From CAZUZD01 sp964624465 (GTDB lineage: Bacteria > Planctomycetota > Planctomycetia > Isosphaerales > Isosphaeraceae), in contig CAZUZD010000144.1 in NCBI GenBank assembly GCA_964624465.1, forward strand, positions 1 through 14,601: a DNA stretch of 14,601 nucleotides. The letters are read 5' to 3'. Shown piece after piece: positions 1 through 7,196 of the stretch (positions are counted from its first letter, which is position 1; every line of letters begins with the position of its first letter). The notes under the pieces were generated by a model, which ran no database searches, was not told where the DNA came from, and saw nothing but the letters and a program-made list of their open reading frames with translations. The translations under genes were made by a program, and so were the position numbers.

Positions 1-2784
1 CTGCCCCGCACCCAGGCCGACCTGGCGGCGGCCGTGCGGATCGCCTTCGAGGCGGGGGTCCCGGTCCTGCCCCGCGGCAGCGCCACCAGCCTCTCGGGCC
101 AGACCGTCGGCGCGGCGATCGTCCTCGACTGCTCCAAGTACCTGAACCGCGTCGGGGTGGTCGACCGCCAGCGGATGACGGTGCGGGTCGAGGCGGGGGT
201 CGTCCTGGACCGGCTCAATGCCCACCTGACGCCGCTGGGGCTGATGTTCGCCCCCGATGTCTCGACCAGCGACCGGGCGACCCTGGGCGGCATGATCGGC
301 AACAACTCGGCCGGCGCCCGCTCGCTCCGCTACGGCAAGGTGGTCGACCACGTCCAGGCGCTCGAGGTCGTGCTCGACGACGGCACCCCCGCCCGGTTCG
401 GCCCGGTCGCTCCCGGGGATCTGGACCGCGTCTGCGCCCAGCCCGACCGCGAGGGCCGGTTGCACCGCACCGTCCGCGACACGGTGGCCCGGCACGAGGC
501 GGCGATCCGGGCCCGGTTCCCCCGGATCCTGCGGCGGGTCAGCGGCTACAACCTCGACGAGTTCCTGCCCGGCTTCCCGATCCGCGCCGAGGCCCTGCCC
601 GAGGAGCCCTGGACGTTCAACCTCGCTCGGCTGCTCGTCGGCTCGGAGGGGACCCTCGGGATCGTCACGGCCGCCGAGCTGAAGCTCGTGCCGGCGCCGA
701 AGGCCCAGGGGCTGGTCGTGCTCTCGTTCGACTCGATCCCGGCGGCGCTCGACCGGCTGCATGCGATCCTGGAGACGCAGCCGACGGCCGTCGAGATGCT
801 CGACCGCACGATCCTCGACCTGGCCGCCGGCAACGCCGAGCTGCGGCAGCACCTCCAGTTTGCTGCCGGCCGGCCGGCAGCCGTGCTGGCCGCGCAGTAC
901 TACGCCGACAGCCAGGCGGAGCTGGAGGCCCGCGCCGCCGAGCTGGTCCGGCGGTTCGAGGGCCAGCGCGGGGTGCTGGGGGTGCGGCAGAGCCTGACCA
1001 ACGCCGGCAAGGACTCGTTCTGGAAGGTCCGCAAGGCGGGCCTGTCCCTGCTGATGGGCATGGTCGGCGACGCCAAGCCGGTGGCGTTCGTCGAGGACAC
1101 GGCGGTGGCCGTCGACCGCCTGCCCGAGTTCTACCGCCGGTTCGAGGCCATCATCGCCGCCCATGGCGCCGAGGCCGCCTGCTACGGCCACGCCGACGTC
1201 GGCTGCCTGCACATCCGCCCGATCCTGAACGTCAAGACGACCCGGGGCGTCGCGCAGGTGCGCGGGATCGCCGCCGAGGTGTCCGCCCTGGTCGCCGAGT
1301 TCCAGGGGGCCATGAGCGGCGAGCACGGCGACGGCCTGGCCCGCAGCCGCTGGAACCGGGTCCTCTTCGGCGAGGAGGTGTACGGCGCCTTCCAGGAGAT
1401 CAAGGCGGCCTTCGACCCCCACGACCGCCTGAACCCCGGCAAGGTCGTCGCCGAGCCCGACCTCGGGGCGAACTTCCGGCTCGGCCCCGGCTACGCCGCC
1501 GACGAGCCGGCCGCCACCGCCTTCGACTTCGCGAACCAGGGGGGATTCGCCCGCGCCGTCGAGATGTGCTCGGGCGTCGGCGCCTGCCGCAAGACGACCG
1601 GCGGGACCATGTGTCCCAGTTACATGGTGACCATGGAGGAGGAGCACTCGACGCGGGGCCGCGCCAACGCCCTGCGGCTGGCGCTCTCGGGCGAGCTGCC
1701 CGGCGGCCTGGACAACCCGACGCTGCACGAGGCGCTCGACCTCTGCCTCCAGTGCAAGGCGTGCAAGACCGAGTGCCCGTCGAACGTCGACCTGGCGAAG
1801 CTCAAGGCCGAGGTCCTGCACCAGCGGCACCTCGCGGGCCCGATCGCCCCCGGCACGATCCTGCTCGGGCACATCCACCAGCTCAACCGGGTCGGCTCGG
1901 CCCTGGCGCCGCTGGCGAACCTGGGGCTGCGGAACCCCATCGCCAAGTGGCTGCTGGAGAAGGGCGCCGGGATCGACCGCCGCCGCACCCTGCCCGCCTT
2001 CGCCGGCCAATCCCTCCGCCGCTGGTTCAAAACCCACCGCCCGGCCCCGACGGCCGGCGCCCGGGGCCAGGTCGTGCTGCTGGACGACTGCTTCACGACC
2101 TACAACCACCCGGAGGTCGGCATCGCGGCCGTCCGGGTGCTGGAGGCGGCCGGGTATGCCGTCGAGCTGGCGGGCATCCCGTGCTGCGGCCGGCCGGCGA
2201 TCTCGAAGGGCCTGCTCGACCACGCCAGAGAGCTCGCCCACGCCACGGTGGCGAAGCTCGCCCCCCTGGCCCGCGCGGGGGTGCCGATCCTGGGCTGCGA
2301 GCCGAGCTGCCTGCTCACCTTCCGCGACGAGTACCGCGACTTCCGCCTCGGGCCCGACGCCGACGCCCTGGCCCGCGCCTCCCGCCTGGTGGACGACTTC
2401 GTCGGCGACCCGGAGGCCGTGCCCGAGCTGCGGCTCAGGCCGGGCCGGGGCCGGGTGCTGCTCCACGGCCACTGCCAGCAGAAGGCCCTGGTGGGCGTCG
2501 AGGGCTCGGCCCGGGCCCTGCGGCGGATCGCGGGCCTGGAGGTGCGCACCCTCGACTCGGGCTGCTGCGGCATGGCGGGTTCGTTCGGGTACGAGACCGG
2601 CCACTACGAGCTGAGCCGGGCCCTGGCCGAGCGGGTGATCCTGCCCGCGATGGCCGCCGACCCGGCCGCCACCCTGGCCGCGCCCGGCTTCTCGTGCCGC
2701 AGCCAGGTGCATGGCCTGGCCGGCCACACGGCCAGGCACCCCATCGAGCTGCTGGCCGAGCACCTGATCGACCCGCCCGCCTGA
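1..2784 (+). CDS. FAD-linked oxidase / 4Fe-4S 2-hydroxyacid dehydrogenase (GlcD-GlpC fusion, YdiJ-like), 5' end outside window
   Basis: This enzyme probably oxidises a D-2-hydroxyacid (glycolate, D-lactate or D-2-hydroxyglutarate), passing electrons from FAD through iron-sulfur clusters to the respiratory chain. The reading frame is open from base 1, and the first codons already encode the FAD-binding fold, so the GTG at 34 is internal and the true start lies upstream. In order: a PCMH-type FAD domain (PRGSATSLSGQ near 70-102, GGMIGNNSAGARS near 288-325, GSEGTLGIVT near 640-669); an FAD-oxidase C-terminal domain (GHADVGCLH near 1186-1212, GEHGDG at 1318-1335, LNPGK at 1429-1443); a degenerate first cluster motif (Cys codons 1567, 1585, 1612); a canonical CxxCxxCxxxCP (Cys codons 1744, 1753, 1762, 1774); and two CCG cysteine-rich domains (IPCCGRP near 2176-2196, GCCGMAG near 2560-2580). 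At 927 codons plus the missing start it fits the roughly 1000-residue YdiJ-like fusions. The substrate cannot be read from sequence. Confidence 0.93.
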   Translation: MPRTQADLAAAVRIAFEAGVPVLPRGSATSLSGQTVGAAIVLDCSKYLNRVGVVDRQRMTVRVEAGVVLDRLNAHLTPLGLMFAPDVSTSDRATLGGMIGNNSAGARSLRYGKVVDHVQALEVVLDDGTPARFGPVAPGDLDRVCAQPDREGRLHRTVRDTVARHEAAIRARFPRILRRVSGYNLDEFLPGFPIRAEALPEEPWTFNLARLLVGSEGTLGIVTAAELKLVPAPKAQGLVVLSFDSIPAALDRLHAILETQPTAVEMLDRTILDLAAGNAELRQHLQFAAGRPAAVLAAQYYADSQAELEARAAELVRRFEGQRGVLGVRQSLTNAGKDSFWKVRKAGLSLLMGMVGDAKPVAFVEDTAVAVDRLPEFYRRFEAIIAAHGAEAACYGHADVGCLHIRPILNVKTTRGVAQVRGIAAEVSALVAEFQGAMSGEHGDGLARSRWNRVLFGEEVYGAFQEIKAAFDPHDRLNPGKVVAEPDLGANFRLGPGYAADEPAATAFDFANQGGFARAVEMCSGVGACRKTTGGTMCPSYMVTMEEEHSTRGRANALRLALSGELPGGLDNPTLHEALDLCLQCKACKTECPSNVDLAKLKAEVLHQRHLAGPIAPGTILLGHIHQLNRVGSALAPLANLGLRNPIAKWLLEKGAGIDRRRTLPAFAGQSLRRWFKTHRPAPTAGARGQVVLLDDCFTTYNHPEVGIAAVRVLEAAGYAVELAGIPCCGRPAISKGLLDHARELAHATVAKLAPLARAGVPILGCEPSCLLTFRDEYRDFRLGPDADALARASRLVDDFVGDPEAVPELRLRPGRGRVLLHGHCQQKALVGVEGSARALRRIAGLEVRTLDSGCCGMAGSFGYETGHYELSRALAERVILPAMAADPAATLAAPGFSCRSQVHGLAGHTARHPIELLAEHLIDPPA

Positions 2785-2792
2785 CCCGGCGG

Positions 2793-3113
2793 TCACTCGG
2801 CCTGGGAGAGGAGTCCTTCCATCTCGGCGGCGGCGTGCCAGTCGCCCGCCTGCCGGGCCACGGCGATCCCGCGGCGGAGCCAGTCGGCGGCGAGGGGCAG
2901 TTCCCCCTCATCGAGGAACGACTGCCCGAGCTGCTGGTAGGCGGGCACCTGCTCGGGATGGTCGGCGACGAGCGCCTCCAGCCGCTGGCGGCCCTCGGCC
3001 GTGTCCCCATCGCGGAGTCACTGCAGGCCCAGGCCGTAGCGGAGGAAGGTGTCGCCGGGGTCCTCGGCCAGGCTGGCCTCCAGCATCTGCCGTCGCGCCG
3101 ACTTGTCCGCCAT
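2793..3113 (-). pseudogene. Small TPR protein gene interrupted by one in-frame TGA
   Basis: Read on the minus strand from ATG (3113-3111) to TGA (2795-2793), this frame encodes 106 codons with a single internal stop, TGA at 3020-3018 (codon 32). The first 31 residues (MADKSARRQMLEASLAEDPG, then DTFLRYGLGLQ) and the 74 after the stop (ending in SQAE) both look like TPR helices. The segment AYQQLGQSFLDEGELPLAAD matches TPR spacing, and the stop falls inside an earlier repeat. A strong ribosome site, GGGGAG (3126-3121), lies 7 bases before the ATG. No convincing internal restart follows the stop. The gene is convergent with the dehydrogenase, with 8 bases between the stops. Small TPR proteins of this kind are usually of unknown function. 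The stop may be a true nonsense mutation, a sequencing error or, least likely, recoding. One base change (TGA to TGC or TGG) would restore the whole frame. Confidence 0.72.
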
Positions 3114-3177
3114 CAGTCGTCTCCCCGAAATCGGTGGCCAGGGCCCGCACAATCGGCCCAGGCTGGCCCGCAAGGTC

Positions 3178-3207
3178 ACCCTAACGGGCGCTCATCGGCA
3201 CTGTCAA
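3178..3207 (-). promoter_or_regulatory. Candidate sigma-70-like promoter for the TPR gene
   Basis: On the minus strand a perfect TTGACA (3207-3202) is followed after 18 bases by TAGGGT (3183-3178). The second box keeps the three most conserved -10 positions (T, A and final T). Transcription would start about 55 to 60 bases before the TPR start codon. A full TTGACA is uncommon by chance in DNA this rich in GC, but the -10 box is weak and planctomycete promoters are poorly defined, so this is only a candidate. Confidence 0.35.
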
Positions 3208-3328
3208 TTCAACCTGACGTTTGGGGGTCTAGGTAAGATTTCTGGGTGGTATGGAAAGGCCGGAAACCTGGATAAGGCACGGTGGAGGAGAGTCAAGCAG
3301 GAAATCTGGGGGAACCGATCCAAGAGTT

Positions 3329-3360
3329 CGACGGAGGTCAGCGTCGGGCGACGGTCAGCG
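3329..3360. repeat. Imperfect direct repeat upstream of the protease gene
   Basis: CGACGG-AG-GTCAGCG (3329-3343) is followed by CGACGGTCAGCG (3349-3360). The two copies differ only by a two-base insertion and one shared G, and their starts are 20 bases apart, about two helical turns. The pair lies 46 to 78 bases upstream of the chosen start of the HtrA-like protease. It could be a pair of regulator half-sites or a chance duplication. No regulator gene is adjacent. Confidence 0.3.
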
Positions 3361-3406
3361 GACACGCATGGCCTCGACGCGTGGATTCGGGCTCGGAGAT
3401 CACCCG

Positions 3407-4852
3407 ATGCACTGTGCCAATCCGCGAGCCGCGGCAGGGCGACGGCGGACAATGTGGCTGGGGATGGCGGCGGTGCTGGTCGCCGGCTGGGGTCTGGCGA
3501 CGCCACCGCTGGAAGCGGGGGTCACCGAGCGCAAGACGCCGGCGGTGCTGGCGGTGCAGAAGGTGCAGCCGACGGTCGTGAGCATCTCGAGCGAGAAGCG
3601 CTCGGCCTCGGCGACCCGCTGGCCCTTTTCCCCCGAGGAGAGTCAGCGTGCCCGGGTCAGCGGCATGGGCACCGGGGTGATCTTCGACCCCCGCGGCTTC
3701 ATCCTCACCAACCACCATGTGGTGGACAAGGTGCAGGGCGTCGAGGTCCACCTGGCCGACGGCACGGTGTACCCCGCCCGCCTGATCCAGCAGGATCCGG
3801 CCACCGACCTGGCGATCCTCAAGGTCGACGCGGGCCGGCCGCTGCCGGCGGTGAGCATCGGCACCTCGGGCGACCTGATGGTCGGCGAGACGGTCATCAC
3901 CATCGGCAACGCCTTCGGCTACGAGAACACGACCTCGGTCGGCATCATCAGCGCCCTGGGTCGGAACGTGACCCTCTCGGACGACCAGGTCTATCGCAAC
4001 CTGATCCAGACCGACGCCTGCATCAACCCGGGCAACTCGGGCGGCCCCCTGATCAACATCGAGGGCGAGCTGATCGGCATCAACGTCGCCGTGCGGGCCG
4101 GGGCGCAGGGCATCGGCTTCGCCTTGCCGATCGACGACGTGAAGCGGGTCGCCACCGAGATGATGAGCACCCGCCGGCTGGCGGCCACCTGGCACGGCGT
4201 GGTGGCCAGCGAGGTCGTCCGCGGCGAGGGCCGGGCGGTCTTGCTGAGCGACCTGGTCACGGGTAGCCCGGCCGAGTCCAGCGGCCTGCAACGCGGCGAT
4301 GAGATCGTCTCGGTCAACGGGCTGCCGATCCGCAACCCGCTCGACATCGAGCGGGCCCTGCTGGAAGTGCGGGCCGGCCAGAAGGCGGACGTCGTGGTCC
4401 GCCGCTCGGGTCAGGAGCAGACCGTCGGCCTGGAGCTCCAGGCGGTGGGTCGCTCGGTGGTGGCCGCCTCGGCGGTGGCCCCGGTGCCCGACGCCGCCGG
4501 CGACCAGATCTGGCGACTGATGGGCCTGAAGCTCACGCCGGTCAACCGCGACTACGTCAAGTCGGTCTCGGCGAGCTTCCGGGGCGGCCTGTACGTGCAG
4601 GCAGTCGCCCCCAACAGCCCGGCCGCCCGGGCGTCGATCCAGCGCGGCGACATCCTGGTCGGCCTGAGCGTCGGCAGCCGCGACTGGGAGACGATCCGCC
4701 CCGACAACATCCTGTACCTCCTGCGGCAGCCCGAGCTGACCCAGAACCCGGTGCTCCAGGCATACCTGGTCCGCAAGAACGAGTTCGTGCAGGGCCAGCT
4801 CAGCCTGAACGCCGCCAGCGCGGCCAGCACCGGCGGCGAGTCACGCCGCTGA
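3407..4852 (+). CDS. HtrA/DegP-type trypsin-like serine protease with two PDZ-like domains, exported
   Basis: This is a predicted periplasmic quality-control protease of the HtrA/DegQ family, which degrades misfolded envelope proteins. I chose ATG 3407 because GGAG (3395-3398) sits 8 bases upstream and a signal peptide follows directly: an RRR-containing n-region, a hydrophobic core at residues 16-32 and a likely cleavage near LEA-G (37/38). The catalytic triad is intact in 481 residues: His104 in TNHHVV, Asp134 in TDLAIL, and Ser211 in GNSGGP. The first PDZ domain spans about 265-350 (GSPAESSGLQRGDEIVSVNG). A second PDZ-like segment lies near 385-445 (NSPAARASIQRGDILVGL). No lipobox is present. 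The protein ends in a low-complexity Ala/Ser tail. It has no close partner upstream, and a structured intergenic sequence follows it. The family assignment is firm; the specific DegP, DegQ or DegS equivalence is not. Confidence 0.93.
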   Translation: MHCANPRAAAGRRRTMWLGMAAVLVAGWGLATPPLEAGVTERKTPAVLAVQKVQPTVVSISSEKRSASATRWPFSPEESQRARVSGMGTGVIFDPRGFILTNHHVVDKVQGVEVHLADGTVYPARLIQQDPATDLAILKVDAGRPLPAVSIGTSGDLMVGETVITIGNAFGYENTTSVGIISALGRNVTLSDDQVYRNLIQTDACINPGNSGGPLINIEGELIGINVAVRAGAQGIGFALPIDDVKRVATEMMSTRRLAATWHGVVASEVVRGEGRAVLLSDLVTGSPAESSGLQRGDEIVSVNGLPIRNPLDIERALLEVRAGQKADVVVRRSGQEQTVGLELQAVGRSVVAASAVAPVPDAAGDQIWRLMGLKLTPVNRDYVKSVSASFRGGLYVQAVAPNSPAARASIQRGDILVGLSVGSRDWETIRPDNILYLLRQPELTQNPVLQAYLVRKNEFVQGQLSLNAASAASTGGESRR

Positions 4853-4881
4853 GATCGGGCCGCCGGCGCTGCGATCCACGT

Positions 4882-4972
4882 CCGTCCCGCGTCCTCGTCC
4901 GCCGTCCAGGCTCTATCGCCGGGTTCGTCCCGCGCGGCAGAATTCCTGGACGCCGAGCGGGACGCGGGACGG
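4882..4972. repeat. Nested long inverted repeat between htrA-like and glycerate kinase genes
   Basis: A perfect 13-base outer inverted repeat pairs CCGTCCCGCGTCC (4882-4894) with GGACGCGGGACGG (4960-4972). Inside it, CGTCCAGG (4903-4910) pairs with CCTGGACG (4945-4952). At the centre, CGGG-TTCGT-CCCG (4920-4932) can form a small hairpin. Together they could fold into one 91-base structure lying 29 bases after the protease stop and ending 39 bases before the next start codon. No T-run follows either arm, so it is not a classical intrinsic terminator. It may be a terminator without a U-tract, a leader structure for the downstream operon, a small RNA, or a REP-like dispersed palindrome. Confidence 0.6.
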
Positions 4973-5011
4973 CGGTCATTTGAGGACCTGGCCAGGCGGA
5001 AGGCAGACGCG

Positions 5012-6172
5012 ATGCGAGTCCTGATCGCCCCCGACAAGTTCAAGGGCAGCCTGACCGCCCCCGAGGCCGCCCGCGCCCTGGCCGCCGGCGTGCGTGCCGC
5101 CGCCCCCGACGCCGATTGCGACCTGGCCCCGATGGCCGACGGCGGCGAGGGGACCACCCAGGCGCTCGTCGAGGCCACCGGCGGCCGCTACCTGGAGGCC
5201 AGCGTCACCGGCCCGGCCGGCGACCCCGTGCGCGCCCGCTTCGGCCTGCTGGGCGACGGCCAGACCGCCGTGCTCGAGATGGCCAACGCCTCGGGATTGG
5301 GCCTGATCGACGCATCCCGGCGCGACCCGTTCCGGACCACGACCCGGGGCACCGGCGAGCTGATCCTGCGGGCGCTCGACGCCGGCGCGCGGCGGATCAT
5401 CCTGGGCATCGGCGGCAGCGCCACCAACGACGGCGGCACCGGCATGGCCCAGGCCCTCGGCCTCCGGCTGCTCGACGCCGAGGGCGCCCAGCTGGGCCCC
5501 GGCGGCGGCCCGCTCGCCGCGCTCGACCGGATCGACGCCAGCGGCCGCGACCCCCGGCTCGACGGCGTCGAGCTGCGAGTCGCCTGCGACGTCGACAACC
5601 CGCTGGTCGGCCCGCGCGGGGCCTCGGCGGTCTTCGGGCCCCAGAAGTTCGACCCCGCCCGGCCGGCCACGCCCGAGCAGATCGGGCAGCTCGACGCCAA
5701 CCTCGGCCGCTGGGCCACCGTCCTCGCCCGCGACCTCGACCGGGTCGTCGCCGACCACCCCGGGGCCGGCGCCGCCGGCGGCCTGGGCGCCGGGCTGCTC
5801 GCCTGCGCCGGCGGTCGGCTCCAGCCTGGCATCGATCTGGTCATCGAGGCCGTGGGACTGGCCGATCGCATGCAGGCCGCCGACCTATGCCTGACCGGCG
5901 AGGGGGCCCTCGACGTCCAGTCGGCCTCGGGCAAGACGGTCGTCGGCGTGGCCCGGCTCGCACGGTCGGCCGGGGTGCCCACGCTGGCGCTGGCGGGGAC
6001 GATCGGCCCGGGCGCCGAGCGGGCGCTGGAGCTGGGCGTCACGGCCTATTTCTCGATCTGCCCCGGCCCCTGTACGCTGGAGGCGGCGATGCGATCGGCC
6101 CCCGAGCTGCTCCAGCATACGGCCGAGCAGGCGGTGCGCACGTTCCTCGCCGGCCGTGGTCGCCCGTCATGA
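5012..6172 (+). CDS. Glycerate kinase (GlxK/GarK family, TIGR00045-type)
   Basis: The enzyme phosphorylates D-glycerate with ATP, giving 2-phosphoglycerate by the usual reaction of this family, and acts in the cytosol in glyoxylate, glycerate or photorespiration-like salvage. The 386 residues match the family's usual length of about 380. The hallmark motifs are present: APDKFKGSL at 6-14, MADGGEGT at 41-48, the glycine-rich GIGGSATNDGG at 132-142, DNPLVGPRGA near 194-203, and TGEGALD near 290. ATG 5012 has GGAAGG (4998-5003) 8 bases upstream. It appears to be the first gene of a unit with thiL and tsaE, with thiL starting 40 bases after its stop. The structured repeat at 4882-4972 lies in its presumed leader. 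The flavin dehydrogenase about 2.2 kb upstream could supply the same pathway, but this is inference. Confidence 0.95.
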   Translation: MRVLIAPDKFKGSLTAPEAARALAAGVRAAAPDADCDLAPMADGGEGTTQALVEATGGRYLEASVTGPAGDPVRARFGLLGDGQTAVLEMANASGLGLIDASRRDPFRTTTRGTGELILRALDAGARRIILGIGGSATNDGGTGMAQALGLRLLDAEGAQLGPGGGPLAALDRIDASGRDPRLDGVELRVACDVDNPLVGPRGASAVFGPQKFDPARPATPEQIGQLDANLGRWATVLARDLDRVVADHPGAGAAGGLGAGLLACAGGRLQPGIDLVIEAVGLADRMQAADLCLTGEGALDVQSASGKTVVGVARLARSAGVPTLALAGTIGPGAERALELGVTAYFSICPGPCTLEAAMRSAPELLQHTAEQAVRTFLAGRGRPS

Positions 6173-6212
6173 GCCCGGCCGACGACCGCTCGCCCCCGGA
6201 GGGAGGCCCCGG

Positions 6213-7196
6213 ATGACCCCGCCCGCGCCGCCCGTCGGACCCCCCGGCGAGTTCGACCTCATCGCCCGCTTCCGCGCCCGCGCGGCCGGCCTGGCCGACC
6301 CCCGCGTGGAGCACGGCATCGGCGACGACTGCGCCGTCCTGGCTCCCCTGGGCGACCGCCGCCTGCTGGTCACGACCGACCTGCTCATGGACGGCCGCCA
6401 CTTCCGGCTCGAGGAGTGCGGGCCCATTGCCGCCGGCCGCAAGGCGATGGGCGTGAACCTCTCGGACATCGCCGCCATGGCCGGCCGGCCGCTCGCCGCC
6501 GTGGTCGCGGTCGCCCTGCCGCGCGACGGGGCCGACCGCATCGCCGGGCCGCTCTTCGAGGGTCTGCGCGCCGTCGCGGCAGCGCACGACACGGCCCTGG
6601 TCGGTGGCGACACCAACGCCTGGGACGGGCCGCTGGTCGTGTGCGTCACCGTGCTGGGCACCGCCGAGCGGGCCGGTCCCGCGCTCCGGTCGTCGGCCCG
6701 GCCCGGCGACGTCGTGCTCGTGACCGGCCCGCTCGGCGGCAGTCTGCGGGGCCGGCACCTGGAGCCCGTCCCCCGGTTCGACGCCGCGCGGGTGCTGCGG
6801 CACGTCACCGATCGCCTGGCGCTGATCGACCTCTCCGATGGCCTCGCCTCCGACCTCGGCCACATTTTGGCCGAGAGCGGCGGCCTGGGCGCCACGCTCG
6901 ACGCCGACGCCGTCCCGATCCACGCCGACGCCCGGCTCCTGGCCGCCGGGGATGGCCGCTCGCCGCTGGAGCACGCCCTGGGCGACGGCGAGGACTTCGA
7001 GCTCTGCGCCGTCGTCGCCCCCGAGGTCGCCGACCGCCTGCTCGCCGGTCCCCCGACGCCCGGGGTGGTGCTGCATCGGGTGGGCACGATCACCGCCGAG
7101 CCCGGCCTCCGGCTGCGGGCGGCCGATGGCCGGCTGACCGCCTGTGCGGTGCGGGGCTTCGATCACCTGGCCACCAGCCGGGAGGCCCGGCCATGA
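6213..7196 (+). CDS. thiL: Thiamine-monophosphate kinase ThiL
   Basis: ThiL phosphorylates thiamine monophosphate to thiamine diphosphate, the last step of cofactor synthesis. The 327-residue product is close to the E. coli enzyme in length. Family motifs occur in order: FDLIARF at 14-20, HGIGDDCAVLAP at 34-45, TTDLLMDGRHF at 54-64, GRKAMGVNLSDIAAMAG at 75-91, VGGDTN at 130-135, GDVVLVTGPLGGS near 165-177, IDLSDGLASDLGHI at 205-218, and GDGEDFEL at 257-264. ATG 6213 is preferred over an in-frame GTG at 6156. GGAGGGAGG (6198-6206) is 6 bases before it, and the longer form would overlap glycerate kinase and add a basic, non-conserved tail. The stop overlaps the tsaE start (ATGA at 7193-7196), so the two are probably translationally coupled. 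No TPP riboswitch is recognisable upstream. Confidence 0.95.
   Translation: MTPPAPPVGPPGEFDLIARFRARAAGLADPRVEHGIGDDCAVLAPLGDRRLLVTTDLLMDGRHFRLEECGPIAAGRKAMGVNLSDIAAMAGRPLAAVVAVALPRDGADRIAGPLFEGLRAVAAAHDTALVGGDTNAWDGPLVVCVTVLGTAERAGPALRSSARPGDVVLVTGPLGGSLRGRHLEPVPRFDAARVLRHVTDRLALIDLSDGLASDLGHILAESGGLGATLDADAVPIHADARLLAAGDGRSPLEHALGDGEDFELCAVVAPEVADRLLAGPPTPGVVLHRVGTITAEPGLRLRAADGRLTACAVRGFDHLATSREARP

Larger units (their letters stand above)
3114..3406. promoter_or_regulatory. Divergent intergenic region between the TPR gene and htrA-like gene
   Basis: This 293-base gap separates the minus-strand TPR gene from the plus-strand protease gene and should hold promoters in both directions. It is visibly less GC-rich than the neighbouring coding DNA, especially around 3200-3310. 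A plausible minus-strand promoter is listed separately. On the plus strand, TAAGAT at 3234-3239 could be a -10 element, but I see no good -35 box 16 to 18 bases upstream. The protease frame stays open back to an ATG at 3251, but the residues there are polar, low in hydrophobicity and unlike any export signal. I therefore treat the stretch as non-coding leader. Confidence 0.5.

Noticed and set aside
862..881. A perfect 20-base palindrome built on repeated GCCGGC
   Set aside because: It lies inside the dehydrogenase coding sequence, encoding an Ala/Gly/Arg/Pro stretch; in DNA this GC-rich such palindromes arise readily, and nothing else marks it as a site.
3018..3020. Selenocysteine recoding at the in-frame TGA of the TPR gene
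   Set aside because: TPR proteins are not known selenoproteins, there is no redox motif, and the short stem after the TGA is not distinctive; mutation or sequencing error is simpler.
1566..3236. A 556-codon plus-strand frame overlapping the dehydrogenase in another phase
   Set aside because: It is a low-complexity Arg/Pro/Gly translation out of phase with the Fe-S and CCG motifs of the real gene.
3338..4291. A 317-codon minus-strand frame opposite the protease
   Set aside because: It is antisense to the intact catalytic triad of the HtrA-like protein, and its composition is typical of a shadow frame.
6173..6212. TPP riboswitch before thiL
   Set aside because: The gap is only 40 bases, too short for a TPP riboswitch, and I see no conserved thi-box sequence.
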